Shown: positions 28,501 to 33,700 of the stretch, piece by piece
Numbering within the stretch: position 1 is the first letter of the stretch
Layout of the letters: every line of letters begins with the position of its first letter
DNA from: Salinivirgaceae bacterium
GTDB taxonomy: Bacteria; Bacteroidota; Bacteroidia; Bacteroidales; SZUA-534
NCBI GenBank assembly: GCA_017617355.1
Contig: JAFZWI010000106.1
Coordinates: forward strand, 1-33,700
Direction of reading: 5' to 3'
Length of the DNA stretch: 33,700 nt
Translations under genes and position numbers: made by a program
The notes under the pieces: model-generated
What the model was told of the DNA's origin: nothing
The model's input: only the letters and a program-made list of their open reading frames with translations
Databases searched by the model: none

Positions 28501-31415
28501 ACTACACCTTGCAATATACGGTTGATGGCGGTGCCCCAATCACAATACCCGACATCACTTCCGATTCATACAAATTGGTACTTTCAGCATCAACATTAGG
28601 CGGACACAAACACGATAATGAGGGTAATCCATTGCCGTATGAAGTACGGCTTGCCGGTGTCAGCGACCCAAGTGGTGATGGTAATGCTTTCACCAACGAT
28701 GTTGCCAATGTAATTGTATGGTACAACGAAGTGCCGACAATAATAGGAGACGATGCTGTTGGACAAGGCGACACGCATCCATATTCGACAACAACAACCG
28801 GTCATAATTCGACATCATATTTGTGGTCTTGGTCCGGCACTGGCAATAGTAATGCAACTTTGTCAAGCACTAATCAGTCATCTATAAATGTGACATTCAA
28901 ACGACCCGGGTCAAATGCAAATACTAACACTGGTACATACACACTCTCTCTTACCAACACATATACTAATAGCAACGGTACTACCTGTTCGGCATCAAGC
29001 AATAAGATTGTGAACATACAGAAAAAACCTCAACCTAAGATTGTGGCTGACAATGGCACATTTAGTTCATGTTATGGAGAAACACACACTTACTCTGTAT
29101 CTGAAGTTGTCAACCATACATATTTATGGAGTGTTACTGGAGGAACAATAACAAGTGGCCTAAAATCACATACTTGCACTGTTGAATGGGGTAATAGCGG
29201 TTCAGGAACAATAACCATTTCCGAAACAGGTCAAGGTAATGGTACTGGAAGTGAAACTAAAGAAATATTCTTCTACCCTGCCGCAGAAATAGGAACTATT
29301 GTGCCTCCAGAATATGTATGCGACAACACAAGAGGTACGGTTACTATCAAAAATACTAAGTCAACATTGCAATATATGGTTTGCGATAATAATGACGAAA
29401 GTATTGTATATAGCGGCTACCAATCTGGTACTGGCGAAGACTTGAATATTACTATTGATGCTATTAGAACAAATGTCGAGATTAAGGTAATAGCCAAAAA
29501 CGATGGTTGCTCAACAGAATCAGAAGGTAAACCTATCAAAATCAGTCCAAACCCAGATATTACTTGGGTAATTGGAGAAGACTTGTACATTGGCAAACCC
29601 ACCAACTTGCATTTAGAGCAAACAAGCGAATTCAATGAAATGAGCTATGAGTTCACAAACACAATTGGTAGCAATAATATTGCAGGCAATTTCCCCAATC
29701 CGGCAAATGATGTTGATATTGAACTGCCAATAGCAACAACCGCAACAAAACTTGAAGGCACTTTAAGAGTAAAGGAAACAAGCCATGACTGTTTTAGCGA
29801 TTATAAGATTGAAAAAGAAGTTTCGCAAGACTATCTATGGAACGGGTCAGAATCAAATGTTTGGAATACAGATAACAACTGGTGGGCAAAAACAGAACCT
29901 TCTACAAGCGACAATGTGATAATCCCGTCTAATGTTGCAAATATGCCTGTTATTTCTTCAGCATCAGCTAAAGCAGCCAACATAACCATCAACTCTGGCG
30001 CAAGCATCACATTAAGCGATAACACACTAACAGTTTATGGTGACTTAACAAACAATGGCGAAATTACAGCCAATGGTGGCAAAATAGCCTTTACTGCAGG
30101 CAATCACAATGTAACAGGTGAAAATACTTTTACTGATGTCGATAACGCAGGAAATGTTACTTTCAACAGCACAAACACCATTAAAGGCGACATTAATAAC
30201 AGCGGAACAATCAACGGAAACATTGTGCTGAACAACACCGATAAACAGCAGTCGATAACTGGCAATGGCTCCTATGGCAGTGTAACTGTAGATAATGCTT
30301 CTGGTGTTACTATCAACAGCGATATAACCATAAACGGAGAGCTAACTCTCAATTCTGGTTTAGTTACTGTTCCTGATAATAAAATCCTGACATTTGGCAC
30401 ATCAGCATCAGCAAATAGCAAAAATGCAAATGCTTATGTTATTGGAAAGATGAAGAAATTCGGCAGTTCTTCATTCACTTTCCCAACAGGTGACAATGAC
30501 CACCGAGCTATGGTTCAAATAATTCCGATTGGAGCATCAAGCGAATCGTGGTTCACTGTAAGCTACTCATCTACAGGAAACGAAGACCTTGCAAATGAAA
30601 ACAAAGTAGAAGGGTTGGTTCGCGTAAGTAGTATTGATATGTGGGACATACACGGTGATGACGGCAATGGCAACTCGCAGAAAAGCCAAATCAAACTATT
30701 CTGGGACGATGCTGAAAGAAGCGGTATAACAAATGATTTGAGCAAACTTGTAGTTGCTCACTACACTGGAAGTCGTTGGGAAATAATCAGACAAGACAAA
30801 TCTGACGACGGTTGGATACTATCTCGAGAAGTTACCAGCTATAGCCCGTTCACATTCGGCTCAACTGTAGAAGAGGAGCATCCCCTCCCCGTAACCTTCG
30901 CCGCCTTCGCTGGCCACCAAGATGGCAACAGCATTGTGCTTGAGTGGACGACAATGTCGGAAAACAACAACGACTACTTCGAGATTGAGCGCTCAGTTGA
31001 CGGTGTCAACTTCGTAACTATCGGTTACGTTGAAGGCGCTGGCAATTCGAACAACCGCATCGACTACAACTTCAATGACAACGCTCCTGAGCAAGGACGG
31101 CTCTACTACCGTCTGTCGCAAGTCGATTTCGACGGCACTCGTGACTATGCCGACAAGGTTGTGACAGTGACATTCGCAAACAACAAGCTGGCTGTCAGCA
31201 TTGTGCCCAACCCGACAAGCGGATTGTTCACGCTGCAAAACTGCGGCAACTGCGGACAGCTTGTGATAATGACACAAAACGGAATGGTTGTCAAGGAGTT
31301 TGAAGTTACCAACTTCAACCAGCAAATAAACATCGGCGATTTGGCCAACGGCATCTACATTGCCAAATACACAACCGACAGCGAATCTACCATTCTTAAG
31401 ATTGTCAAGTTCTGA
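19593..31415 (+). CDS. Giant T9SS-secreted modular surface protein (3,940 residues)
   Basis: The ATG at 19593 is used because the promoter -7 box overlaps the in-frame TTG at 19560. A signal peptide (about 1-38, ending EAWGA) leads into five modules. Each has a head with a GxW-(5-6)-TW-like motif (about residues 50, 587, 1531, 2500, 3415), a stretch of short beta-helix-like repeats (YNNL, GNLTLTNG, GGxF) and a tail of the form FPxG...Y.P...YW.V (about 461, 1384, 2339, 2803, 3629). Between tail 4 and head 5 lie PKD/Ig-like domains (about 3045-3400). The end is a fibronectin-like domain (about 3765-3860, LPVTFAAFAG...YYRLSQVDFDG) and a type A sorting domain (about 3865-3940: IVPNPTSGLFTL ... 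GIYIAKY ... LKIVKF). It is likely a cell-surface adhesin or fibre; no catalytic motif is seen. The frame is uninterrupted for 11.8 kb. Confidence 0.9.
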   Translation: MKRLIINFGISAASKKFRALALLTLALVVGVNNEAWGAVSKTYYAEKSGKWHEAATWKDGKVPTGRRGNKEGIVINSGVEVTIEAGKTILSGFVGNIEYGLSQIKLNANSHLITETDVLLSGDGQVGDPLNSAGGRLTINGNDIIVKVNKKTQVANNSTLLIDGTGTFVALTSFGEGTNSTITTYANIELKYENTSPDPNAAINAKNIVVAGGVFTNNRNGKPINSLEIKGGEFISNYNTTINDKLTYNGGIITINDGQKLTLKKELIVNHNLEIDNKYDIKGVTSIKVKEGCHLSINADLTIDQNVTLSGDIRLGSGKTLTLKGGQITFTGTTDFSHSAGNSTILIKNSATINGLTTCIGGNFVFENNIEYNSTNTCILPGNYPNLTATLTTGNSLSLCGDVEITGTLTWNNNSYIYLNEHLLSVKAISASTALSKNHMFIAGGEGTLKYMNPTNGLILHVGTESATTGKEYSPVQFVSGISGSASSYVTVQVMDTAESGHSTDLERYWTIGGSGLAEGSIKMVFSYVEPDDGLNYGDLGVWKVYHNGLKVNENATIGSNKITVTTPDINGVWTAAEPNVVTLYTCSNGNWNELTTWTTDPTGKTHVGAEIPDMNHNVVILNGFKVTTVRNETARSIKICAGAELDMGTYADGHNFMNVYGQGTLSIGAGDFPDKGNYNLFVSPDGGTTRFYGTHISNAIPHQYTYNNLILEYSGDVERKLSKNLVINGNLTLTNGSLAFTKANQSIYVGGNIDIATTGGIYVYGAGSKTQADTIVIGGNFINRGQVIMTQRSKYELDEAISAEGSDGRGIIRFVGEKNVEFNCYNTTKLSQLIIDKGTDQTYRVKLYSSNTSNFQLMGNATNFGNKGEIKPQTKPDGFTNQDNPPLILKPLWLRNGTLELTGYVEIKSLSEGGDDNFFIPLNGCLHLNGENVKVYVCINGGKGNRAFMPAGKFILDAGLFDASSGSGAVFRNTSEIYINGGTFRAAQLRPSQNVDGGKTTYVQTGGTAIFDSQGEEKAGYATFHMPFETYTFKMTGGTLKIYGAQNKTGKSTIGGSFAIKCNPENSKITGGEIIVSAVKTDWTTKHTECRMISSIPLYNLTLANEDGRGSDVYTNHTYTDFSGDVNGNPVSVEADKLYVKNNLKICSGVTFLTKTGGVLKDIEVGGDLIIESGATLIHGNNTITLNGDGSRIQQFTSDGTVKKDNGSTFGYYNLIIDDNADVQVNSDILVRNDFTLGEGAKMRDGAANTYTLQGKNITINGTHLRPVSGAGKIEFKGDSPTISGNGNGSLNNVNVELTSGVLAINARNITINGDLRLLNSADNSSGRVSVEGTSKLTFGPEAHIYTDEADGQDFGERKIIYTNGLSSSGGVAKVYSEDANSFLFPFGTKNGSNYYYTPALITYKKADVYGTITSMPVLGAHPLIGNASKALAYYWVTKEDGFSGVPAGDLEQNYTYQASHVRGTIGNYVPARYHNAEWKKGVTGDMHKGANNFDYNTATNASGEYTCGDPNDSFTDILKLYSSNYVTTNSNTGNWNDPRSWSIDSVNGVPNVKIGDTYYKYNGNTKYVEYNPATGDDIVPGSEIELYESEGVFNSSLPTPTATTAVRIGSASHNHTIMMTENGESCATLRIEPGSTLDLGAFTGHTFSLVEVDESAEEGAGTLKISANVNANFEEASFPSGDFVKFLGEHGGTVEYYLSGNYIFTIPSVSESGLELNHYCNLITKGNSNGFVKLSELDLTINKDFIINGPTLNWYMYNNHSITVYGNLYVNKGRLRIRDAGYKKQQNYIIHGNIYIATNALLYTDGEADVIHNITLYGNLNVNGTYNTYYTNENNGTICKVTTTFSGTDTSRITGTGTVRFYTLTCDKGSDASSMLIAQNPNISSAHDASEAFLYLEHGTFQVDFPSDDNSIDLNTNCDLIIATPTRLSVKKGTVNVCNYDNNHELTLNGSIDVQGGVLNIGDQSKEQSNSIVYSATSTPTINVSGGQMNVNGIIRRTTGTRYGSLIYHQSGGTVVIKGNDRAVNAPDGNSAFEVMNDGSEFITTGGELIIKATDGGDRFGDVLIEPTIANCTGGSIIFDGGDEQKILSATSLHRIVVNSGSQLHVYSYPITTDSLEIANGAIFDSRGFDLTIKKGFRNQNNSNVSGIDAGGFIAGNSTQTTYFTGNNVRFGGAADNLTNFANVIVNGRLTLTDAYSDIMVNKNLTLTYGTVTDNGSDIRLIGDLENYGTFVSNESTGGLNFCGTITEQYIKGVGTGVLGSVTINNPHKLFLYTDTRIDNKLTLNAILYADIYQLTLGENATIDEAVGFDKTKMILLNGAQEDKGVRKIIHSGSSSFTIPIGVDGFYTPAKYVFTKNISGEETSLTVKTVDYLNKNLTETPTTYLKYFWVVTTEGFNEENVDKDAANGNFTVTQTYTYPDDATHLVVDASQSESDMLPEYLHTLGEYEWVNFKTGGKASLDANNNQIIFNPSFGHLEGEYTAGIVHDTIYTGLPVLYSNGTGGGNWHEKSTWKKKDENDNYIDLGPTEDIGENPVHLRGDDVVIVDADDTKSYCLYFDDVAATLDCRTKSGNDFGRVYGSGTLKIDATDKGNYMFPAGNFDKFLKYSTSTVEFGGDNNGTLPASPGNSSRPLPNVKFSGTGIKTLPAGTTEEIDGNLTIVDGATLNNTANNIKIIVRGDWTDKNTSVSGFNAGSSIVEFNGDSTQRLNVYNDNTVFPSLIINNTGTQSDSIIIGDCDTEEPINHGISVSSKLTLTKGHVHTDLNNCLVVSEPTANITGGSEDSYVDGPLGIYAIAKSNPKYPVGNDNRFASTTLNNVSVGGVWKVQYFNQQSGNEAVTATMTDPLTGVSENEYWKVYPPTGNENATANLTLRYDEQSYPQIRTAAQLKKLTMVSYPNPDKWAIIKNSGASGTVTSGTITSTEDAQTVSNKEFTLGYLGTTAKLTPGNYYVCDGNNSVEIPVTLTGTPNYTLQYTVDGGAPITIPDITSDSYKLVLSASTLGGHKHDNEGNPLPYEVRLAGVSDPSGDGNAFTNDVANVIVWYNEVPTIIGDDAVGQGDTHPYSTTTTGHNSTSYLWSWSGTGNSNATLSSTNQSSINVTFKRPGSNANTNTGTYTLSLTNTYTNSNGTTCSASSNKIVNIQKKPQPKIVADNGTFSSCYGETHTYSVSEVVNHTYLWSVTGGTITSGLKSHTCTVEWGNSGSGTITISETGQGNGTGSETKEIFFYPAAEIGTIVPPEYVCDNTRGTVTIKNTKSTLQYMVCDNNDESIVYSGYQSGTGEDLNITIDAIRTNVEIKVIAKNDGCSTESEGKPIKISPNPDITWVIGEDLYIGKPTNLHLEQTSEFNEMSYEFTNTIGSNNIAGNFPNPANDVDIELPIATTATKLEGTLRVKETSHDCFSDYKIEKEVSQDYLWNGSESNVWNTDNNWWAKTEPSTSDNVIIPSNVANMPVISSASAKAANITINSGASITLSDNTLTVYGDLTNNGEITANGGKIAFTAGNHNVTGENTFTDVDNAGNVTFNSTNTIKGDINNSGTINGNIVLNNTDKQQSITGNGSYGSVTVDNASGVTINSDITINGELTLNSGLVTVPDNKILTFGTSASANSKNANAYVIGKMKKFGSSSFTFPTGDNDHRAMVQIIPIGASSESWFTVSYSSTGNEDLANENKVEGLVRVSSIDMWDIHGDDGNGNSQKSQIKLFWDDAERSGITNDLSKLVVAHYTGSRWEIIRQDKSDDGWILSREVTSYSPFTFGSTVEEEHPLPVTFAAFAGHQDGNSIVLEWTTMSENNNDYFEIERSVDGVNFVTIGYVEGAGNSNNRIDYNFNDNAPEQGRLYYRLSQVDFDGTRDYADKVVTVTFANNKLAVSIVPNPTSGLFTLQNCGNCGQLVIMTQNGMVVKEFEVTNFNQQINIGDLANGIYIAKYTTDSESTILKIVKF

Positions 31416-31440
31416 ACCCCTTTTTAAATGTTTATAACCG

Positions 31441-31475
31441 AAAAAGCCGAGTCTGTTACAGATTCGGCTTTTTCA
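31441..31475. terminator. Bidirectional rho-independent terminator
   Basis: The 15-nt arms 31441-31455 and 31459-31473 pair with one G/T wobble around a TTA loop. AAAAA and TTTTT at the two ends give U-tracts on both strands. It lies between the convergent giant-protein and M64 genes. Confidence 0.92.
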
Positions 31476-31508
31476 CTTTTGTTCACTTATGCCTTATGAC
31501 ACTTTACC

Positions 31509-32792
31509 TTAATGTCTCGTTTTGTGCGACAATATTGCCCGTTCAATTGCTTTGCGACAGACGGGGCAGAATTCCGAAGGTGTGTTCGAACGCATAATGC
31601 AGTCCTGCGCCGGACTGAACATTCCTTTGGTCATGTATCCCCCACCCTCAAAAACGCCAACCGCCGACTCGTATTTCTTTGTGCGCGGCGTGGGCACAGG
31701 TGTCATCGGACTCAGCATATTTTTCCATTTTGAATCGAAATCCTGCATCGTTGTCAAGTTGGGCTCCCATGGCTCGCGGTTAAGGCTGTACATCTGTTCG
31801 TTAGCCTCGTCGGCATAGAAATACTCGTCGCCCAAACCAGCAAAACCATGTCCAAACTCATGGACAATAACCTTTAGCGACAACTCGTGGTCCGATGTGC
31901 TGGCCGAGTAGAAGTTGTAGAACCCGCCGCCGCCGTATTCATCGCTGTTTATCAATATTATAATATGGTCGTAAGGCACGCTGGCGGCCGCATCGTGAAT
32001 GGCCTTTGTGTCGAAGGTTGTCAGGTATCGGTCAATATCGAAAGTGCTGAATGTAAAGTTCATAGCTGTATTGCGATAAATGCCTTTGACAGGGATGTCG
32101 GTGCCGCTCTCTGCCGACAATGACTCCACCGCATATATGTTGAACATATCGCTATAAGTTTTGAACGGCTCAACTTCTGACATATACTGCCATGCGCGCT
32201 CCACATCGCGGCGGAATTTATCCATTTGAGCGGCCGTGTAACCTTCCGCCAAAAAAGCGACATCCACTTTATTATTCACATCGCCGCCGCCATGCACAAT
32301 GCTGTGTTTGTAGCTATTAACCGATTCGCGGCGGATAAACTTATTCTTCGGATTAATGTAAAATTCAGTCAAAACCGAGAACCCCGCCTTATCGCGGTTC
32401 ATCTGTTCAAACCGAAATTTCACCGTCTGCTTTGGAAACGGCATCAAACTGACATGATAGAACGACTGTACGCATTGGCGAGCCTCATGCGATTGTTGCC
32501 ACTCGTCGAACAGACTGCTGAACCCATTCTGATATAGCACTTTACCCGACACCGAATCAAGCAATGAGAATCGGTAGCTACCCATTTGGCAAGTATCGCC
32601 GACATTAAGGTTGCCAACCCACACGCCCTGAATTTTCATCTCTTTTAACACAAAACTCACAGATTTGCTGTCGCCAACAAGCTCATAATCAACACGCAGA
32701 CATTCATCGGTAAAAAAACGCTCAAATTCGGTTTGGGCATAACAAGAAAAGGCTTGCAGAAACGCCGCAAGCGCAACAATCGTTTTCTTCAT
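31509..32792 (-). CDS. Secreted M64-family metallopeptidase (IgA-peptidase-like)
   Basis: A 427-residue protein with signal peptide MKKTIVALAAFLQAFSCYAQ. The N-terminal M64_N beta domain (about 25-155) is followed by the peptidase (about 165-427), with zinc motif HEFGHGFAGLGDEY, where H311, H315 and D322 are ligands and E312 the base. The C-terminal family signature EGGGYMTKGMFSPAQDCIMRS and the CPVCRKAI stretch are intact. The family includes Clostridium ramosum IgA protease, but Bacteroidetes members are widespread and mostly uncharacterised, so IgA cleavage is not assumed. No T9SS signal is seen. The gene starts 19 bp after the SiaC-like gene on the same strand, so the two are probably co-transcribed. 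Confidence 0.92.
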   Translation of the reverse strand: MKKTIVALAAFLQAFSCYAQTEFERFFTDECLRVDYELVGDSKSVSFVLKEMKIQGVWVGNLNVGDTCQMGSYRFSLLDSVSGKVLYQNGFSSLFDEWQQSHEARQCVQSFYHVSLMPFPKQTVKFRFEQMNRDKAGFSVLTEFYINPKNKFIRRESVNSYKHSIVHGGGDVNNKVDVAFLAEGYTAAQMDKFRRDVERAWQYMSEVEPFKTYSDMFNIYAVESLSAESGTDIPVKGIYRNTAMNFTFSTFDIDRYLTTFDTKAIHDAAASVPYDHIIILINSDEYGGGGFYNFYSASTSDHELSLKVIVHEFGHGFAGLGDEYFYADEANEQMYSLNREPWEPNLTTMQDFDSKWKNMLSPMTPVPTPRTKKYESAVGVFEGGGYMTKGMFSPAQDCIMRSNTPSEFCPVCRKAIERAILSHKTRH

Positions 32793-32811
32793 CTTATTGT
32801 AAGAGAATATG

Positions 32812-33195
32812 TTAATCTTCGACAGTCAGATTGAAAGGCAGACTGACACGTTCAGCGTAAATCTCACCGGCCTCAAGAATCTCCTCGTCGTCATCTTTGT
32901 AGTACCAGTTTATACAGCATTTATTTCCAGCGCGATTGATACTTTCAAACTTCTTCATGATGTCGAGGAAAATCTTCGAACTCGAAGTATTGAAATAAAT
33001 CATCTTGAAGCTGACTTGCGTATTCTCGTTTGGTTGCATGGCATACTCGTCAATCCAATTCAGAACCGGACGGTAAAAAACCATAGGGTTCTCTGGAAGC
33101 GATTTCCCTTTGAAAATAAACACGTTGCATTCTTTGTCCAAAATAACCTCAGGAGTAACCTCACTGCTTTCAATAATCAAAGGCGCCAAAGCCAT
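32812..33195 (-). CDS. SiaC-family regulatory phosphoprotein (DUF1987)
   Basis: A 127-residue cytoplasmic protein with no signal peptide. It carries the DUF1987 pattern: FKGKSLPENPMVFYRPVLNW, then KMIYFNTSSSKIFLDIM, and INWYYKDDDEEILEAGEIYAE near the end. In Pseudomonas, SiaC binds and activates a diguanylate cyclase and is switched by phosphorylation of a Thr in the equivalent NTSS motif, here T70. Neither the SiaB kinase nor the SiaA phosphatase gene is adjacent, so the partner is unknown. A -7 box lies at 33240-33247. The M64 peptidase gene follows after 19 bp. Confidence 0.85.
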   Translation of the reverse strand: MALAPLIIESSEVTPEVILDKECNVFIFKGKSLPENPMVFYRPVLNWIDEYAMQPNENTQVSFKMIYFNTSSSKIFLDIMKKFESINRAGNKCCINWYYKDDDEEILEAGEIYAERVSLPFNLTVED

Positions 33196-33239
33196 AATTC
33201 CTATTTTTTATGTACCAAATGGTGTGTTGAATTAACGTG

Positions 33240-33247
33240 CAAATATA
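33240..33247 (-). promoter_or_regulatory. Bacteroidetes -7 box for the SiaC-M64 unit
   Basis: On the minus strand this reads TATATTTG, a perfect TAnnTTTG match, 44 bp before the SiaC-like start codon. No clear -33 TTTG. Confidence 0.45.
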
Positions 33248-33325
33248 AAGAATTGAAAATATAACGATGTTTTTTTTTCATAAAAACGATTGTTTGTAAC
33301 TCATATTTCGCAATTAGGCTCAAAA

Positions 33326-33348
33326 ATCCTAAATCCTAAATCCTAAAT
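33326..33348. repeat. 7-bp tandem repeat (ATCCTAA) x3 upstream of mtaB
   Basis: Exact copies at 33326-33332, 33333-33339 and 33340-33346, with a partial fourth. The array ends 3 bp before the mtaB -7 box and so fills the spacer to the -33 region. Confidence 0.85.
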
Positions 33349-33351
33349 AAA

Positions 33352-33359
33352 TACCTTTG
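33352..33359 (+). promoter_or_regulatory. Bacteroidetes -7 box for mtaB
   Basis: TACCTTTG matches TAnnTTTG, 18 bp before the ATG at 33378. The expected -33 position falls inside the heptamer repeats and has no TTTG. Confidence 0.45.
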
Positions 33360-33377
33360 CCGGCCTAATGAGTTTTT

Positions 33378-33700
33378 ATGCCGAAGGTTGCGTACATATC
33401 GCTTGGGTGCAAGCTGAATTTTTCCGAAACATCGTGGATTGTACAGCAGTTTGAGAACGCTGGTTATCAGCGTGTTGACAATCACGAGCAAGCCGATGTG
33501 GTGGTAGTGGACACCTGCACCGTTACTGAGCTTGCCAACAAGAAAAGCCGGCAGGCCATCCACAAGATTCTGAACCGTGCACCCGAAACCATCTTGGTGG
33601 CCATTGGCTGCTACACGCAACTCAAACCCGACGAAGTGGCTGAAATTGAAGGCGTTGACTATATTTTCGGGTCCGATAACAAAATGGACCTTACAGACAT
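33378..33700 (+). CDS. mtaB: tRNA (t6A37) methylthiotransferase MtaB, N-terminal part (cut by window end)
   Basis: The first 107 codons are present and the frame runs off the right edge. They encode the MTTase N-terminal domain (UPF0004) of a radical-SAM enzyme that adds a methylthio group to threonylcarbamoyladenosine 37 of tRNA. The three auxiliary [4Fe-4S] ligands are visible: C11 (SLGCKLN), C47 (DTCTVT) and C78 (IGCYTQ). SLGCKLNFSE and TCTVTELANKKSR favour the MtaB group over MiaB or RimO, which usually have GCQMN or GCPKN there. The radical-SAM CxxxCxxC motif would lie beyond the window. The ATG at 33378 is chosen because the family starts right before xKVAYISLGC; the ATG at 33368 is out of frame. 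Confidence 0.9.
   Translation, partial: MPKVAYISLGCKLNFSETSWIVQQFENAGYQRVDNHEQADVVVVDTCTVTELANKKSRQAIHKILNRAPETILVAIGCYTQLKPDEVAEIEGVDYIFGSDNKMDLTD

Noticed and set aside
31509-32792. Lipoprotein signal (AFSC) on the M64 peptidase
   Set aside because: The residues before Cys17 are a poor lipobox; ordinary cleavage after CYAQ fits better.

Overview
The window reads as chromosomal DNA of a Bacteroidales bacterium (Bacteroidetes), most likely a gut or rumen plant-fibre degrader. Signs of this are C-terminal sorting domains of the type IX secretion system (T9SS), a BspA-type leucine-rich-repeat protein, a GH10 xylanase fused to a CE1 feruloyl esterase as in Prevotella ruminicola Xyn10D-Fae1A, an M64 peptidase, and perfect TAnnTTTG -7 promoter boxes instead of sigma-70 boxes. 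No transposase, integrase, CRISPR array, rRNA or tRNA gene was recognised.

Layout. Positions 83-5506 (+) hold an outer-membrane metallopeptidase-like propeller/barrel protein and a GH10 xylanase with two CBM6-like domains. They face, across a bidirectional terminator, a BspA-like LRR surface protein (8417-5589, -). Next on the minus strand are the GH10-CE1 bifunctional enzyme (10966-8786), a repeat-rich gap, a probable sod-DUF3237 transcription unit (12419-11241) and a long-chain acyl-CoA ligase (14211-12583). A GlcNAc-kinase-like gene (14373-15191, +) converges on kdsA (16024-15206, -). Then come a two-gene esterase unit (SGNH lipoprotein plus alpha/beta esterase, 16203-17822, +), mnmE (17925-19304, +) and one 3,940-residue T9SS-exported surface protein (19593-31415, +). 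The right end has a SiaC-family phosphoprotein gene followed by an M64 peptidase gene (33195-31509, -) and the 5' part of mtaB (from 33378, +, cut by the window end).

How the genes fit together. Four products could act on acetylated and feruloylated xylan: a T9SS-exported xylanase, a probably periplasmic xylanase/feruloyl esterase, a GDSL lipoprotein esterase and an acetyl-esterase-like hydrolase. There is no SusC/SusD pair, so this is not a classical polysaccharide utilisation locus. kdsA, mnmE, mtaB, sod and the acyl-CoA ligase are housekeeping.

The best candidates for something new are: (1) the giant protein, built from five head / beta-helix / tail modules and ending in a short 3' cassette of clearly different base composition; (2) a perfect 20-bp palindrome lying in frame inside the sorting domain of the LRR protein; (3) the pairing of an orphan SiaC-type phosphoprotein with a secreted M64 peptidase; (4) a 20-bp FNR/CRP-like palindrome upstream of the giant gene's promoter; and (5) seven- and eight-base tandem repeats in the intergenic gaps.
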